Assembly: GCF_014705605.1 (NCBI RefSeq) | Contig: NZ_JACXIZ010000011.1 | Location: forward strand, 186,001 to 250,000 | Source: Paenibacillus sabuli | Lineage (GTDB): Bacteria; Bacillota; Bacilli; Paenibacillales; Paenibacillaceae | Direction of reading: 5' to 3' | DNA length: 64,000 nt | Part shown: positions 57,210-64,000 of the stretch, piece after piece | Position numbering within the stretch: position 1 is the first letter of the stretch | Layout: every line of letters starts with the position of its first letter | Made by a program: the position numbers and the translations under genes | Notes under the pieces: generated by a model | The model's input: only the letters and a program-made list of their open reading frames with translations | What the model was told of the DNA's origin: nothing | The model's database searches: none

Positions 57210-58514
57210 TTATAGCCGGCGCAGCGCTTCGTCGTGCACGGCGATCGTATGGGCAATGTCCGCCTCGGTATGCGCCGTAGAGACGAACATCCCTTCGAAC
57301 TGCGACGGCGCAATGTTGACACCAAGCTCAAGCATAGTGGCGAAATACGCCTTGAAGCGCTCCAGATCCGCCGTCTTGGCCGAGGCGTAGTTGATCACGT
57401 GCTGCTCGGTAAAAAACGGACACAGCATCGAGCCGACGCGGTTGAAAGTGCACGGTACGCCGTGCTTGCGGGCATTGTTCTCCAGGCCGAGCTGAAGCGC
57501 TGCCGCGAGCCGTTCCAATCGTTCGTACGCCTCCGGCGTCATCAGCTTCAGGGTCGTGTAGCCCGCGGCCATCGCGATCGGATTGCCGGACAGCGTACCC
57601 GCTTGGTAGATCGGTCCGGACGGCGCCATCTGTTCCATAATCTCGCGGCGTCCGCCATAGGCGCCGACCGGCAGGCCGCCGCCGATCACCTTGCCCATGC
57701 AGGTCAGATCCGGCGTGATGCCGTACAGCCCCTGGGCGCTGGCGTAGCCGACGCGAAAGCCCGTCATGACCTCATCGAACACGAGCAGGCTGCCATATTG
57801 GGCGGTCACATCGCGCAGGCCCTGCAGGAAGCCCGGCAGCGGCGGCACGACGCCCATATTGCCCGCCACCGGCTCGACGATGACGCACGCAATCTGCTCG
57901 CCGAGCTGCTCGAACACCGCCTTGACCGCCTCCAGATCGTTGTAAGGCACCGTAATCGTATGCTCCGCCACCTGCGCCGGTACGCCGGGACTGTCCGGCA
58001 GACCGAGCGTGGCCACGCCCGAGCCTGCCTTAATCAGCAGACTGTCGGCATGGCCGTGGTACGAGCCCTCGAACTTGACGATTTTGGTGCGGCTCGTGTA
58101 CCCCCGCGCCAGCCGCAGCGCGCTCATCGTCGCCTCCGTGCCGGAGTTGACCATGCGCACGATCTCCACCGACGGCATCCGCTCCACGACGAGCTCCGCC
58201 ATCTGCGTCTCCAGCTCGGTCGGCGCGCCGAAGCTCGTGCCATCGGCCGCAGTGCGCTGCACGGCTGCGACCACTTCCGGATGCGCGTGCCCGGCGATGA
58301 GCGGTCCCCAGGACAGGACATAGTCCAGATAGCGGTTGCCGTCGATGTCGTCGATATGCGCCCCTTCGCCGCGCGCCACATAGACCGGGGTCAGGCCGAC
58401 CGATTTGAAGGCGCGAACGGGGGAATTTACGCCCCCGGGGATGAGCTGCTTCGCCCGGGCGAACGCTTCCCGGGATTTGGCGGTCTCACGCCGTTCATGG
58501 TGTTGCTGCGTCAT
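57210..58514 (-). CDS. hemL: Glutamate-1-semialdehyde 2,1-aminomutase
   Basis: Makes 5-aminolevulinate from glutamate semialdehyde, the last step of the C5 pathway; 434 residues. The PLP Lys is expected at 275 in [34 protein letters not shown] and [16 protein letters not shown] are other family blocks. The crp-like gene diverges from it, separated by about 85 bases. hemL is thus apart from hemB by that inverted gene. Confidence 0.97.
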   Translation of the reverse strand: MTQQHHERRETAKSREAFARAKQLIPGGVNSPVRAFKSVGLTPVYVARGEGAHIDDIDGNRYLDYVLSWGPLIAGHAHPEVVAAVQRTAADGTSFGAPTELETQMAELVVERMPSVEIVRMVNSGTEATMSALRLARGYTSRTKIVKFEGSYHGHADSLLIKAGSGVATLGLPDSPGVPAQVAEHTITVPYNDLEAVKAVFEQLGEQIACVIVEPVAGNMGVVPPLPGFLQGLRDVTAQYGSLLVFDEVMTGFRVGYASAQGLYGITPDLTCMGKVIGGGLPVGAYGGRREIMEQMAPSGPIYQAGTLSGNPIAMAAGYTTLKLMTPEAYERLERLAAALQLGLENNARKHGVPCTFNRVGSMLCPFFTEQHVINYASAKTADLERFKAYFATMLELGVNIAPSQFEGMFVSTAHTEADIAHTIAVHDEALRRL

Positions 58515-58599
58515 TTTTCATCACATCCATCTGTTTATTGTCGAATCGTTATGATACACTACAGTCAAACATTGCCATATGGACAAGGAGCGAGTCCTC

Positions 58600-59274
58600 A
58601 TGATCGAGCTGTTGAAAATGAATGCGCTGTTCGAGCGTCTGACCGACGCCCAATTGCAGCACATCCTGTCAATTGCCCGGCAATCCGTACACAGAGCCGG
58701 CACTATGCTGTTCTATGAAAAAGACCACGGCGCTACCTTCTATATCGTGCTTAAGGGCTCCGTCAAAATCTTCACCCGCGTCGACGGCGCCGAAAAGATG
58801 ATCGCCCTTATTCGGGCAGGCGACAGCTTCGGCGAGCTGTCGCTCATCGACGGTCTTCCCCGCTCAGCGTCGGCTCAGACTCTGGAGGACTGCACGCTGC
58901 TGGCGATCACGGAGGACAGCTTTCACCGCCTGCTCAAGGAGCACTTCGACATCGCCCGGGGCATCATGGCCGAGCTGTGCCGGCGCCTCCGGGATACGAA
59001 CGAGCACGTCTCCGACCTGACCTTCCTCGACGCACGCACCCGCGTCATCAAAAGTCTGATTCGCCTGATGAACCGCTACGGCGCGCGCAGCGGCGCACGC
59101 ATCACCATGTCGCTGCCGCTTAACTTCGACGAGCTGGCGCAGATGGCCGGCGTGCCCGAGTCGGCCCTCCGCCAGGTCGTGCGGGACTGCCAAGCGAAGG
59201 GCATCCTCCTGATCGACCGCGCGGGCGTCGTCCTCGACCTGGCCCGTCTCGCATCGGCGCAGCAAGCGAACTAG
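58600..59274 (+). CDS. Crp/Fnr family transcriptional regulator
   Basis: A 224-residue regulator. The cyclic-nucleotide-type beta barrel holds a phosphate-binding-cassette motif, [15 protein letters not shown], with the Glu, Arg and Ser positions retained. Next come a dimer helix and a winged helix-turn-helix ([20 protein letters not shown]). The N-terminus lacks the Cys cluster of E. coli FNR. A cyclic-nucleotide or other ligand is possible. The ATG at 58600 is supported by AAGGAG nine bases upstream. It stands divergent from hemL and shares stop codons with hemB, so haem or redox control is a fair guess. Confidence 0.9.
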   Translation: MIELLKMNALFERLTDAQLQHILSIARQSVHRAGTMLFYEKDHGATFYIVLKGSVKIFTRVDGAEKMIALIRAGDSFGELSLIDGLPRSASAQTLEDCTLLAITEDSFHRLLKEHFDIARGIMAELCRRLRDTNEHVSDLTFLDARTRVIKSLIRLMNRYGARSGARITMSLPLNFDELAQMAGVPESALRQVVRDCQAKGILLIDRAGVVLDLARLASAQQAN

Positions 59275-60269
59275 CAGCGCCGGCGCATCCAGCGGGCCGC
59301 ATCCTTGGCAAAGTACGTAATGATCAAATCCGCTCCCGCGCGCTTCATGCCCAGCAGCAGCTCCATCGCCACCGCCTCTTCGTCGAGCCAGCCGTTGCTC
59401 GCGCCTGCCTTGATCATCGCGTACTCCGCGCTAACGTTGTACGCCACCAGCGGCAGCTCGAAATGCTCGCGCAGCGTCCGCAGCACGTCCAGATAAGCCA
59501 TCGCCGGCTTGACCATCAGCATGTCGGCGCCTTCCTCGGCGTCGGCGCGGGCTTCGCGCAGCGCCTCCCGAAGGTTACCCGGGTCCATCTGATAGGTGCG
59601 ACGATCGCCGAATTGGGGCGTCGAATGAGCGGCGTCGCGGAACGGACCGTAGAATGCCGAAGCGTACTTGACCGCGTAGGACATGATCGGAATATGCGTG
59701 TAGCCGGCCTCGTCCAGCCCTTGCCGCAGGGCATGCACGAATCCGTCCATCATGTTCGACGGCGCGATGATATCCGCGCCCGCCCGCGCCTGCGACACCG
59801 CCGTCTTCGCCAGCAGCGCGAGCGACTCGTCATTGTCGATGACCGCTCCGCCGCCTCCCGGATCCTGATGCACGACGCCGCAGTGGCCGTGATCGGTGAA
59901 CTGGCAGAGGCAAGTATCCGCCACCACGAGCAGGTCCGGCGCCTGCGCCTTGATCGCGCGCGTGGCCCGCTGCACGATGCCGTCCTCCGCGTAGGCCGTG
60001 GAGCCGACCGCGTCCTTGCTGTCCGGCACGCCGAACAGCAGCACCGCGCCCAGGCCGAGCTCCGTGATCTCGCGAATCTCATCCTCCAGCCGATCCAGCG
60101 ACAGGTGATAGACGCCCGGCATCGAGGCGATCTCTTCCTTTACGTCATGGCCTTCGGTCACAAAAATCGGCGCGATCAAATCGAGGGTGTCCAGCTGCGT
60201 CTCCCGCACCATGCTGCGCAGCGCAGCCGTGCGGCGCAGCCGTCGATGGCGTACGACAGGGAATTTCAT
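59271..60269 (-). CDS. hemB: Delta-aminolevulinic acid dehydratase
   Basis: Condenses two aminolevulinate molecules to porphobilinogen; 332 residues. The catalytic Lys residues are at 201 (YAVKYASAF) and 254 (LMVKPAMAY). Cys120, Cys122 and Cys130 form the zinc triad, so this is the zinc-dependent type. It overlaps cobA-hemD by one base at its start. At its end its TAG shares the CTAG sequence with the convergent regulator gene. Confidence 0.97.
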   Translation of the reverse strand: MKFPVVRHRRLRRTAALRSMVRETQLDTLDLIAPIFVTEGHDVKEEIASMPGVYHLSLDRLEDEIREITELGLGAVLLFGVPDSKDAVGSTAYAEDGIVQRATRAIKAQAPDLLVVADTCLCQFTDHGHCGVVHQDPGGGGAVIDNDESLALLAKTAVSQARAGADIIAPSNMMDGFVHALRQGLDEAGYTHIPIMSYAVKYASAFYGPFRDAAHSTPQFGDRRTYQMDPGNLREALREARADAEEGADMLMVKPAMAYLDVLRTLREHFELPLVAYNVSAEYAMIKAGASNGWLDEEAVAMELLLGMKRAGADLIITYFAKDAARWMRRRC

Positions 60270-61828
60270 CAGGCTTCCTCCTTTGTTCTCGTGCGGGCCA
60301 CATGCCCGATCATCGCATGAATCAGTCCGTCAATCGTCGCTTCTGCCGCTTCCACATCTACCTGAAGTCCGGCCTCCAGCGCCGTCTTCGTCGTCACCGG
60401 CCCGATGCTGGCGATTGCGGCCGCGCGGAGCGGCGCAGCCGGGTCGGAAGCGCCTTGGCGACGCAGCAGCTCCAGCAGATTGGTCACCGTCGAGGAGCTC
60501 GTGAAGGTGACCAGATGGACCTCTCCGCGCTCCAGCATCTGCAGCGCATCCTCGTCCTGATGCTCGGCCAGTACCGTCTCGTACACATGCAGATCTACGA
60601 CCTCCAGGCCGCGGGCGCGCAGCGTATCGGGCAGCACCGCGCGCGCGCGGTCGCCGCGCGGCAGCAGCACGCGCTGTCCCGGAGTCAGACGATCGCCGAG
60701 CGCCTCCAGCAGCCCCTCCGCGTCGTATCGGCCCGGCAGCACCTCGGCGAGCACGCCGCGCAGCTGCAGCGCCTCTGCCGTAGCCGGTCCGACCGCCGCC
60801 ACAGCCGCCGCGTGGAAGCGGCGGATATCGAGACCGAGCCGTCCGAGCCAGCGGAAGAAGTACTCGACACCGTTGACGCTGGTGAAAATCAGCCAATCGT
60901 AGGCGCGCCGCTCGCGCAGCCCCGCCTCGATGGCAGCGGCGCTCGCGGCATCGGCAGGCGCGCGCGTCTCGATCACCGGATATTCGAGCGGCTCGCCGCC
61001 CAGTTGCTCAATGCGCTGGACGAGCTCGCTCGCCTGGGTGCGGGCGCGCGTGACGAGCACGCGCGTGCCGAACAGCGGCTTGCGCTCGTACCAGGCCAAT
61101 TGCGCGCGCTGGCGCACGACTTCGCCGACGACAATAACGGCCGGCGGCCGAAAATCGGCGGCCAGCACTTGTGCTTCGATCGTCTCGAGCGTCCCGGTCA
61201 GCGTCTCCTGCTCCACGCGGGTCCCCCAGCGGATGAGCGCGACCGGCGTCGCGGCCGGCTTGCCGTACTTCATCAGCTGCTGTGTGATATAGCCGATTTT
61301 GGCTACGCCCATGAGGAAGATCAGGGTGCCCGTCGCATTCGTCACCTTGTCCCAGTGAATCGACCGGTCCAGCTTATCGGGGCTCTCGTGTCCGGTGATG
61401 ATCGAGAGCGACGAGGCGAGCTCGCGATGCGTGACCGGAATGCCCGCGTAGGCCGGTACGGCAATGGCCGAGGTAATGCCCGGCACGATCTCGTAGGGAA
61501 TGTCGTGGACATGCAGCAGCTCGGCTTCCTCGCCGACGCGGCCGAAGATCGTCGGGTCCCCGCCCTTGAGCCGCGTGACGACCTTGCCTTGCAGCGCCAA
61601 ATCAGCCAGCAGCCGGTTGATTTCCTCCTGCTTCATCGTGTGCCGGTCCGGCAGCTTGCCGACATAGATGCGCTCCGCGCCCGGCTTGAGATAGCGAAGC
61701 AGCCGCGGGCTGGCCAGCCGGTCGTACACAATGACGTCACAGGCCTGGATGCATTCCAGCCCGCGCAGCGTGATCAGCTTCGGGTCGCCGGGTCCGGCCC
61801 CTACGAGATATACGATCCCCTTGTCCAC
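60269..61828 (-). CDS. cobA: Uroporphyrinogen-III C-methyltransferase / uroporphyrinogen-III synthase fusion
   Basis: A two-domain protein of 519 residues. The first half (to about 250) is a SAM-dependent methyltransferase making precorrin-2: [38 protein letters not shown] and [12 protein letters not shown]. The second half (from about 260, [16 protein letters not shown]) is a HemD-type synthase that closes hydroxymethylbilane to uroporphyrinogen III. One polypeptide therefore makes uroporphyrinogen III and diverts some to siroheme. It lies between hemC and hemB. Confidence 0.95.
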   Translation of the reverse strand: MDKGIVYLVGAGPGDPKLITLRGLECIQACDVIVYDRLASPRLLRYLKPGAERIYVGKLPDRHTMKQEEINRLLADLALQGKVVTRLKGGDPTIFGRVGEEAELLHVHDIPYEIVPGITSAIAVPAYAGIPVTHRELASSLSIITGHESPDKLDRSIHWDKVTNATGTLIFLMGVAKIGYITQQLMKYGKPAATPVALIRWGTRVEQETLTGTLETIEAQVLAADFRPPAVIVVGEVVRQRAQLAWYERKPLFGTRVLVTRARTQASELVQRIEQLGGEPLEYPVIETRAPADAASAAAIEAGLRERRAYDWLIFTSVNGVEYFFRWLGRLGLDIRRFHAAAVAAVGPATAEALQLRGVLAEVLPGRYDAEGLLEALGDRLTPGQRVLLPRGDRARAVLPDTLRARGLEVVDLHVYETVLAEHQDEDALQMLERGEVHLVTFTSSSTVTNLLELLRRQGASDPAAPLRAAAIASIGPVTTKTALEAGLQVDVEAAEATIDGLIHAMIGHVARTRTKEEA

Positions 61829-61832
61829 TCTC

Positions 61833-62777
61833 TCATCCCCTTACTTCGGCCAATATGCGATCCGCGCCGCGCGCGATGAGGCGCTCGGCCACGCTGCGCC
61901 CGAGCGCTTCGGGGTCGTCGCCTTCGCCCCGCTCCTTGAGCAGCTGCGCGCCGTCCGGCGAGCCGACGATCCCCGTCAGCTCGAGCTTGCCGTCCTCGCC
62001 TACGGTCGCATACGCGCCGATCGGAATCTGGCAGCCGCCGTTCAGCGACCCGAGATAGCTGCGCTCGGCCCGCACCGCGCGTTCGGCGATCGGATCGTTG
62101 TACAGCGCCAGCAGCTCGCGCAGCCGCGTGTCCGCTTCGCGGCATTCGATGCCCAGAGCGCCCTGCCCGACAGCCGGCACGCAGAGCTCCTCCGAGACGT
62201 ATTCGGAGATTCGCTCGACCCAGCCCATACGCTCGAGCCCGGCGGCGGCAAGCACGATGGCGTCGAAGCCCTCGGTCTCCAGCTTGCGCATGCGGGTATC
62301 GATATTGCCGCGAATCCAGTGGACCTGCAGGTCCGGGCGCGCGTGCTTGAGCTGGCTGGAGCGGCGCAGCGAGCTCGTTCCGACCTTGGCCCCTTGCGGC
62401 AGCTCGGCGAACCCGACATTCCCTCTCGTGATCAGGCAGTCGCGCGCGTCCTTGCGCGGCGGCACCGCGCCGTTCGTCAGCCCCTCCGGCAGTTCATAGG
62501 GCATATCCTTCATGCTGTGCACGGCGCAGTCGATCGTCTCATCCAGCAGCGCCTGCTCGATTTCCTTGACGAACAGCCCTTTTCCCCCTACCTTCGACAA
62601 GGTGACATCGACGATCCGGTCGCCTTTTGTGACGATTTTGCGAATTTCAAAGTCCAGGTTCAGCCCGTGCGCCTCGCTGAGCTTTTTCAGATCGGCGATG
62701 ACCTGCTCGGTCTGGGTAAGCGCCAGCGCGCTTTGGCGCGAGCCGACGACGATGGTGCGTTTGGGTTGCTTGTCCAT
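61833..62777 (-). CDS. hemC: Hydroxymethylbilane synthase (porphobilinogen deaminase)
   Basis: Polymerises four porphobilinogens to hydroxymethylbilane; 314 residues. The dipyrromethane-cofactor Cys is residue 249 in [32 protein letters not shown] at the N-terminus and [12 protein letters not shown] in the middle are conserved. The ATG at 62777 follows GGAGGATATAACT and lies two bases after the upstream gene. Confidence 0.97.
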   Translation of the reverse strand: MDKQPKRTIVVGSRQSALALTQTEQVIADLKKLSEAHGLNLDFEIRKIVTKGDRIVDVTLSKVGGKGLFVKEIEQALLDETIDCAVHSMKDMPYELPEGLTNGAVPPRKDARDCLITRGNVGFAELPQGAKVGTSSLRRSSQLKHARPDLQVHWIRGNIDTRMRKLETEGFDAIVLAAAGLERMGWVERISEYVSEELCVPAVGQGALGIECREADTRLRELLALYNDPIAERAVRAERSYLGSLNGGCQIPIGAYATVGEDGKLELTGIVGSPDGAQLLKERGEGDDPEALGRSVAERLIARGADRILAEVRG

Positions 62778-62779
62778 AG

Positions 62780-63430
62780 TTATATCCTCCTGTTCAGACC
62801 ATCCTGCAAGCGTTCGATGACGCGCATCCAGGTCGTCTCGTCCTCGGGCATGTCCCGCCATAGCTCCGGCGGTGCGTCCAGCGCTTCGCGCAGCAGGCGG
62901 CGGCGTTCCTGCTCCGGCATGTCCGTCATGCGCACATGGGCGCGCAGTTCTCCCAGCCAGCGCGCGAAGCAGCCGTAAGCTGCGCCGTAGCGCGTCTCCA
63001 GCTCTCCGGCAATGCGCGCGGCCAGCGCCGGGCTGGCGCCGCCTGTCGTGACGGCCAGCACGAGCGGTCCATGCCGCACGACCGCGGGTGTGACGAAGCT
63101 GCCAGCCGGGCCGTCATCGGCCACGTTGACCCAGAGGCCCGCGCCTCTGGCGTCCTTCGCCACGGCGGCGTTGACCGCGGCATCGGCAGTCGCCGCAAAA
63201 ACGAGCCCGGCCCCTGCCAGATCTCCTCTCTGGTATTCCCTTTGCGAAGCGGTCACAGACCCTTGCCGCAGCAGATCCGCTAGCGGCGCCCCCAGCTCCG
63301 GTGCGATCAGATGCACGGACGCCCCGGCCGCCAGCAATCCGCGAACCTTGCGCGCGGCCACCGCGCCGCCCCCTACCACGACGCAGCGGGCCCCGCGCAC
63401 ATCCAGCATCATCGGATAATAGTCCGGCAA
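62780..63430 (-). CDS. Precorrin-2 dehydrogenase (siroheme synthase N-domain, SirC/YlnF type)
   Basis: Oxidises precorrin-2 to sirohydrochlorin with NAD; 216 residues. The Rossmann start [19 protein letters not shown] with [16 protein letters not shown] and [15 protein letters not shown] are CysG N-terminal hallmarks. The start is a TTG at 63430 with AGAGGGGGT seven bases upstream. It works after the CobA half of the fusion two genes downstream, so the operon codes for two of the three siroheme steps. A chelatase was not seen, though some members can do both reactions. Confidence 0.92.
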   Translation of the reverse strand: MPDYYPMMLDVRGARCVVVGGGAVAARKVRGLLAAGASVHLIAPELGAPLADLLRQGSVTASQREYQRGDLAGAGLVFAATADAAVNAAVAKDARGAGLWVNVADDGPAGSFVTPAVVRHGPLVLAVTTGGASPALAARIAGELETRYGAAYGCFARWLGELRAHVRMTDMPEQERRRLLREALDAPPELWRDMPEDETTWMRVIERLQDGLNRRI

Positions 63431-63448
63431 CTGTTATACCCCCTCTTA

Positions 63449-63620
63449 AGAAGTGCGGTGATAAAGTGCCAGAGTGGCCGAAAATGCGTTGGAGAAGCAA
63501 AGCGTCCGCCCTTTTGCTCCTCAATTTCTTCCTCTGAGTGGTTACAGTTAAGAAATTGGGGAGGAACGGCGGTCGGAAACGTATTTCGGACACGGCGGCT
63601 CACTTTTTCACCACACTTCT
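63449..63620. repeat. Large imperfect palindrome (~172 bp)
   Basis: The outer arms AGAAGTGCGGTGATAAAGTG and AGAAGTGTGGTGAAAAAGTG (on the opposite strand) face each other at the two ends. Similarity continues inward through (G)CCGAAAATGCGTT / TCCGAAATACGTT and CTCCTCAATTTCTT / CTCCCCAATTTCTT to a short loop near 63531-63549. It lies between hemX and sirC; the hemX stop codon is at its right end. Confidence 0.8.
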
Positions 63621-64000
63621 AGGACCAATCATGAAACCGGGAGAGCGAATTCAAAAACAGATTGACGACCAGCACCGAAAACGCAATCAAATTCCAGATC
63701 GCGGTCGGACGCCCCGTCTGCAGCAGCAAGGTCCGCCTCAGCAAGTAGGCGACGTAGACGCCGACGCCGATCATCGTCGTGAATACTTTCCAGTCGAGCA
63801 GCAACAAAGCCCGGCCCTCGACCAGAATCGACGTGATGGCAACCGCCAGCGACAGAATCAATAGCGGAGTGCCGATTAGCACGCAGCGAAAGGCGTAGCG
63901 GTCAATCGACTCCAGGCTTGGCAAGCGCCGCATCGGCTTGCTCCAGTGCTTGCGCTTGAGTTGCTGGTGCAGGAACAGGTACATGGCCGAAAAAATAGCG
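63619..64000 (-). CDS. hemX: HemX/CcsA-like cytochrome c assembly membrane protein (5' end beyond window)
   Basis: The C-terminal 126 or so codons of a polytopic membrane protein, cut by the window edge. Four hydrophobic segments are visible, with the loop WKVFTTMIGVGVYVAYLLRR. Its place before hemC and the pattern fit B. subtilis HemX, a CcsA-like protein that controls the amount of HemA. hemA itself would lie beyond 64000. Confidence 0.8.
   Translation of the reverse strand, partial: AIFSAMYLFLHQQLKRKHWSKPMRRLPSLESIDRYAFRCVLIGTPLLILSLAVAITSILVEGRALLLLDWKVFTTMIGVGVYVAYLLRRTLLLQTGRPTAIWNLIAFSVLVVNLFLNSLSRFHDWS

Overview
The window looks like a chromosomal segment of a GC-rich, endospore-forming member of Paenibacillaceae (Paenibacillus or Cohnella type). 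The gene order follows the Bacillus subtilis run from relA to hemX almost step by step: relA-apt-recJ, comN, spoVB, a DUF421 gene, yajC-tgt-queA, ruvBA, bofC, pheA/thrB/hom/pheB, obgE-spo0B-rpmA-prp-rplU, spoIVFB-spoIVFA, minDC, mreDCB, radC, maf, folC-valS, spoVID, hemL-hemB-hemD-hemC-hemX. Paenibacillaceae-type differences are ruvC, rng, a rodA-like gene beside minD, a SPOR-domain protein, and a precorrin-2 dehydrogenase plus a cobA-hemD fusion in the haem operon. Nearly every gene lies on the minus strand.

Layout. 1-5.5 kb: stringent response, purine salvage and repair (relA, apt, recJ), a CDF-like membrane protein with a degenerate metal site, and comN; secDF is absent from its usual place. 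5.7-8.7 kb: spoVB and two small membrane proteins. 8.7-14.9 kb: a four-copy 50-bp repeat, a strong terminator and a complete seven-gene Mrp Na+/H+ antiporter operon (mrpA to mrpG). 15-16.8 kb: a tiny membrane peptide, a CcdC-like protein and an alpha/beta hydrolase. 16.9-23.8 kb: an operon for Holliday-junction processing and queuosine synthesis (ruvC-ruvA-ruvB, SpoIID/LytB-like gene, queA, tgt, yajC). 24.2-26.4 kb: bofC and a SafA-like coat protein. 26.6-31.2 kb: an amino-acid operon (pheB-hom-thrB-pheA-ilvE). 31.5-32.8 kb: a CwlK-like peptidase, then an AT-rich island with a divergent XRE regulator and a small DUF6809-like gene. 32.8-37.6 kb: obgE, spo0B, the rplU-prp-rpmA ribosomal operon with a leader, and rng. 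37.6-46.9 kb: spoIVF protease pair, rodA-like, minCD, mreBCD, radC, maf. 46.9-54.7 kb: DUF4321 protein, SPOR protein, murC, folC and valS behind a T-box. 54.8-64 kb: spoVID, an RluA-type synthase, and the haem operon hemX-sirC-hemC-cobA/hemD-hemB-hemL, with a Crp/Fnr-type regulator on the opposite strand.

How the genes work together. Three themes dominate: sporulation (spoVB, bofC, safA, spoVID, spo0B, spoIVFA/FB), cell shape and division (mreBCD, minCD, rodA-like, murC, SPOR protein), and tetrapyrrole synthesis, in which the operon supplies both uroporphyrinogen III and the siroheme branch. SpoIVFB, SpoIVFA and BofC are the known sigma-K checkpoint players, and SafA and SpoVID are known coat partners.

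The best candidates for new biology are regulatory. First, a divergent XRE/DUF6809 module has two matching palindromic operators placed over its promoter. Second, a 12-bp inverted repeat at bofC would hide the ribosome binding site only in read-through transcripts, because its upstream arm lies inside the spacer of a putative sigma-G promoter. Third, a large imperfect palindrome of about 170 bp sits inside the haem operon. No rRNA, tRNA, CRISPR array, transposase or prophage structural gene was seen. All positions were read by eye and short sites may be off by a base or two.
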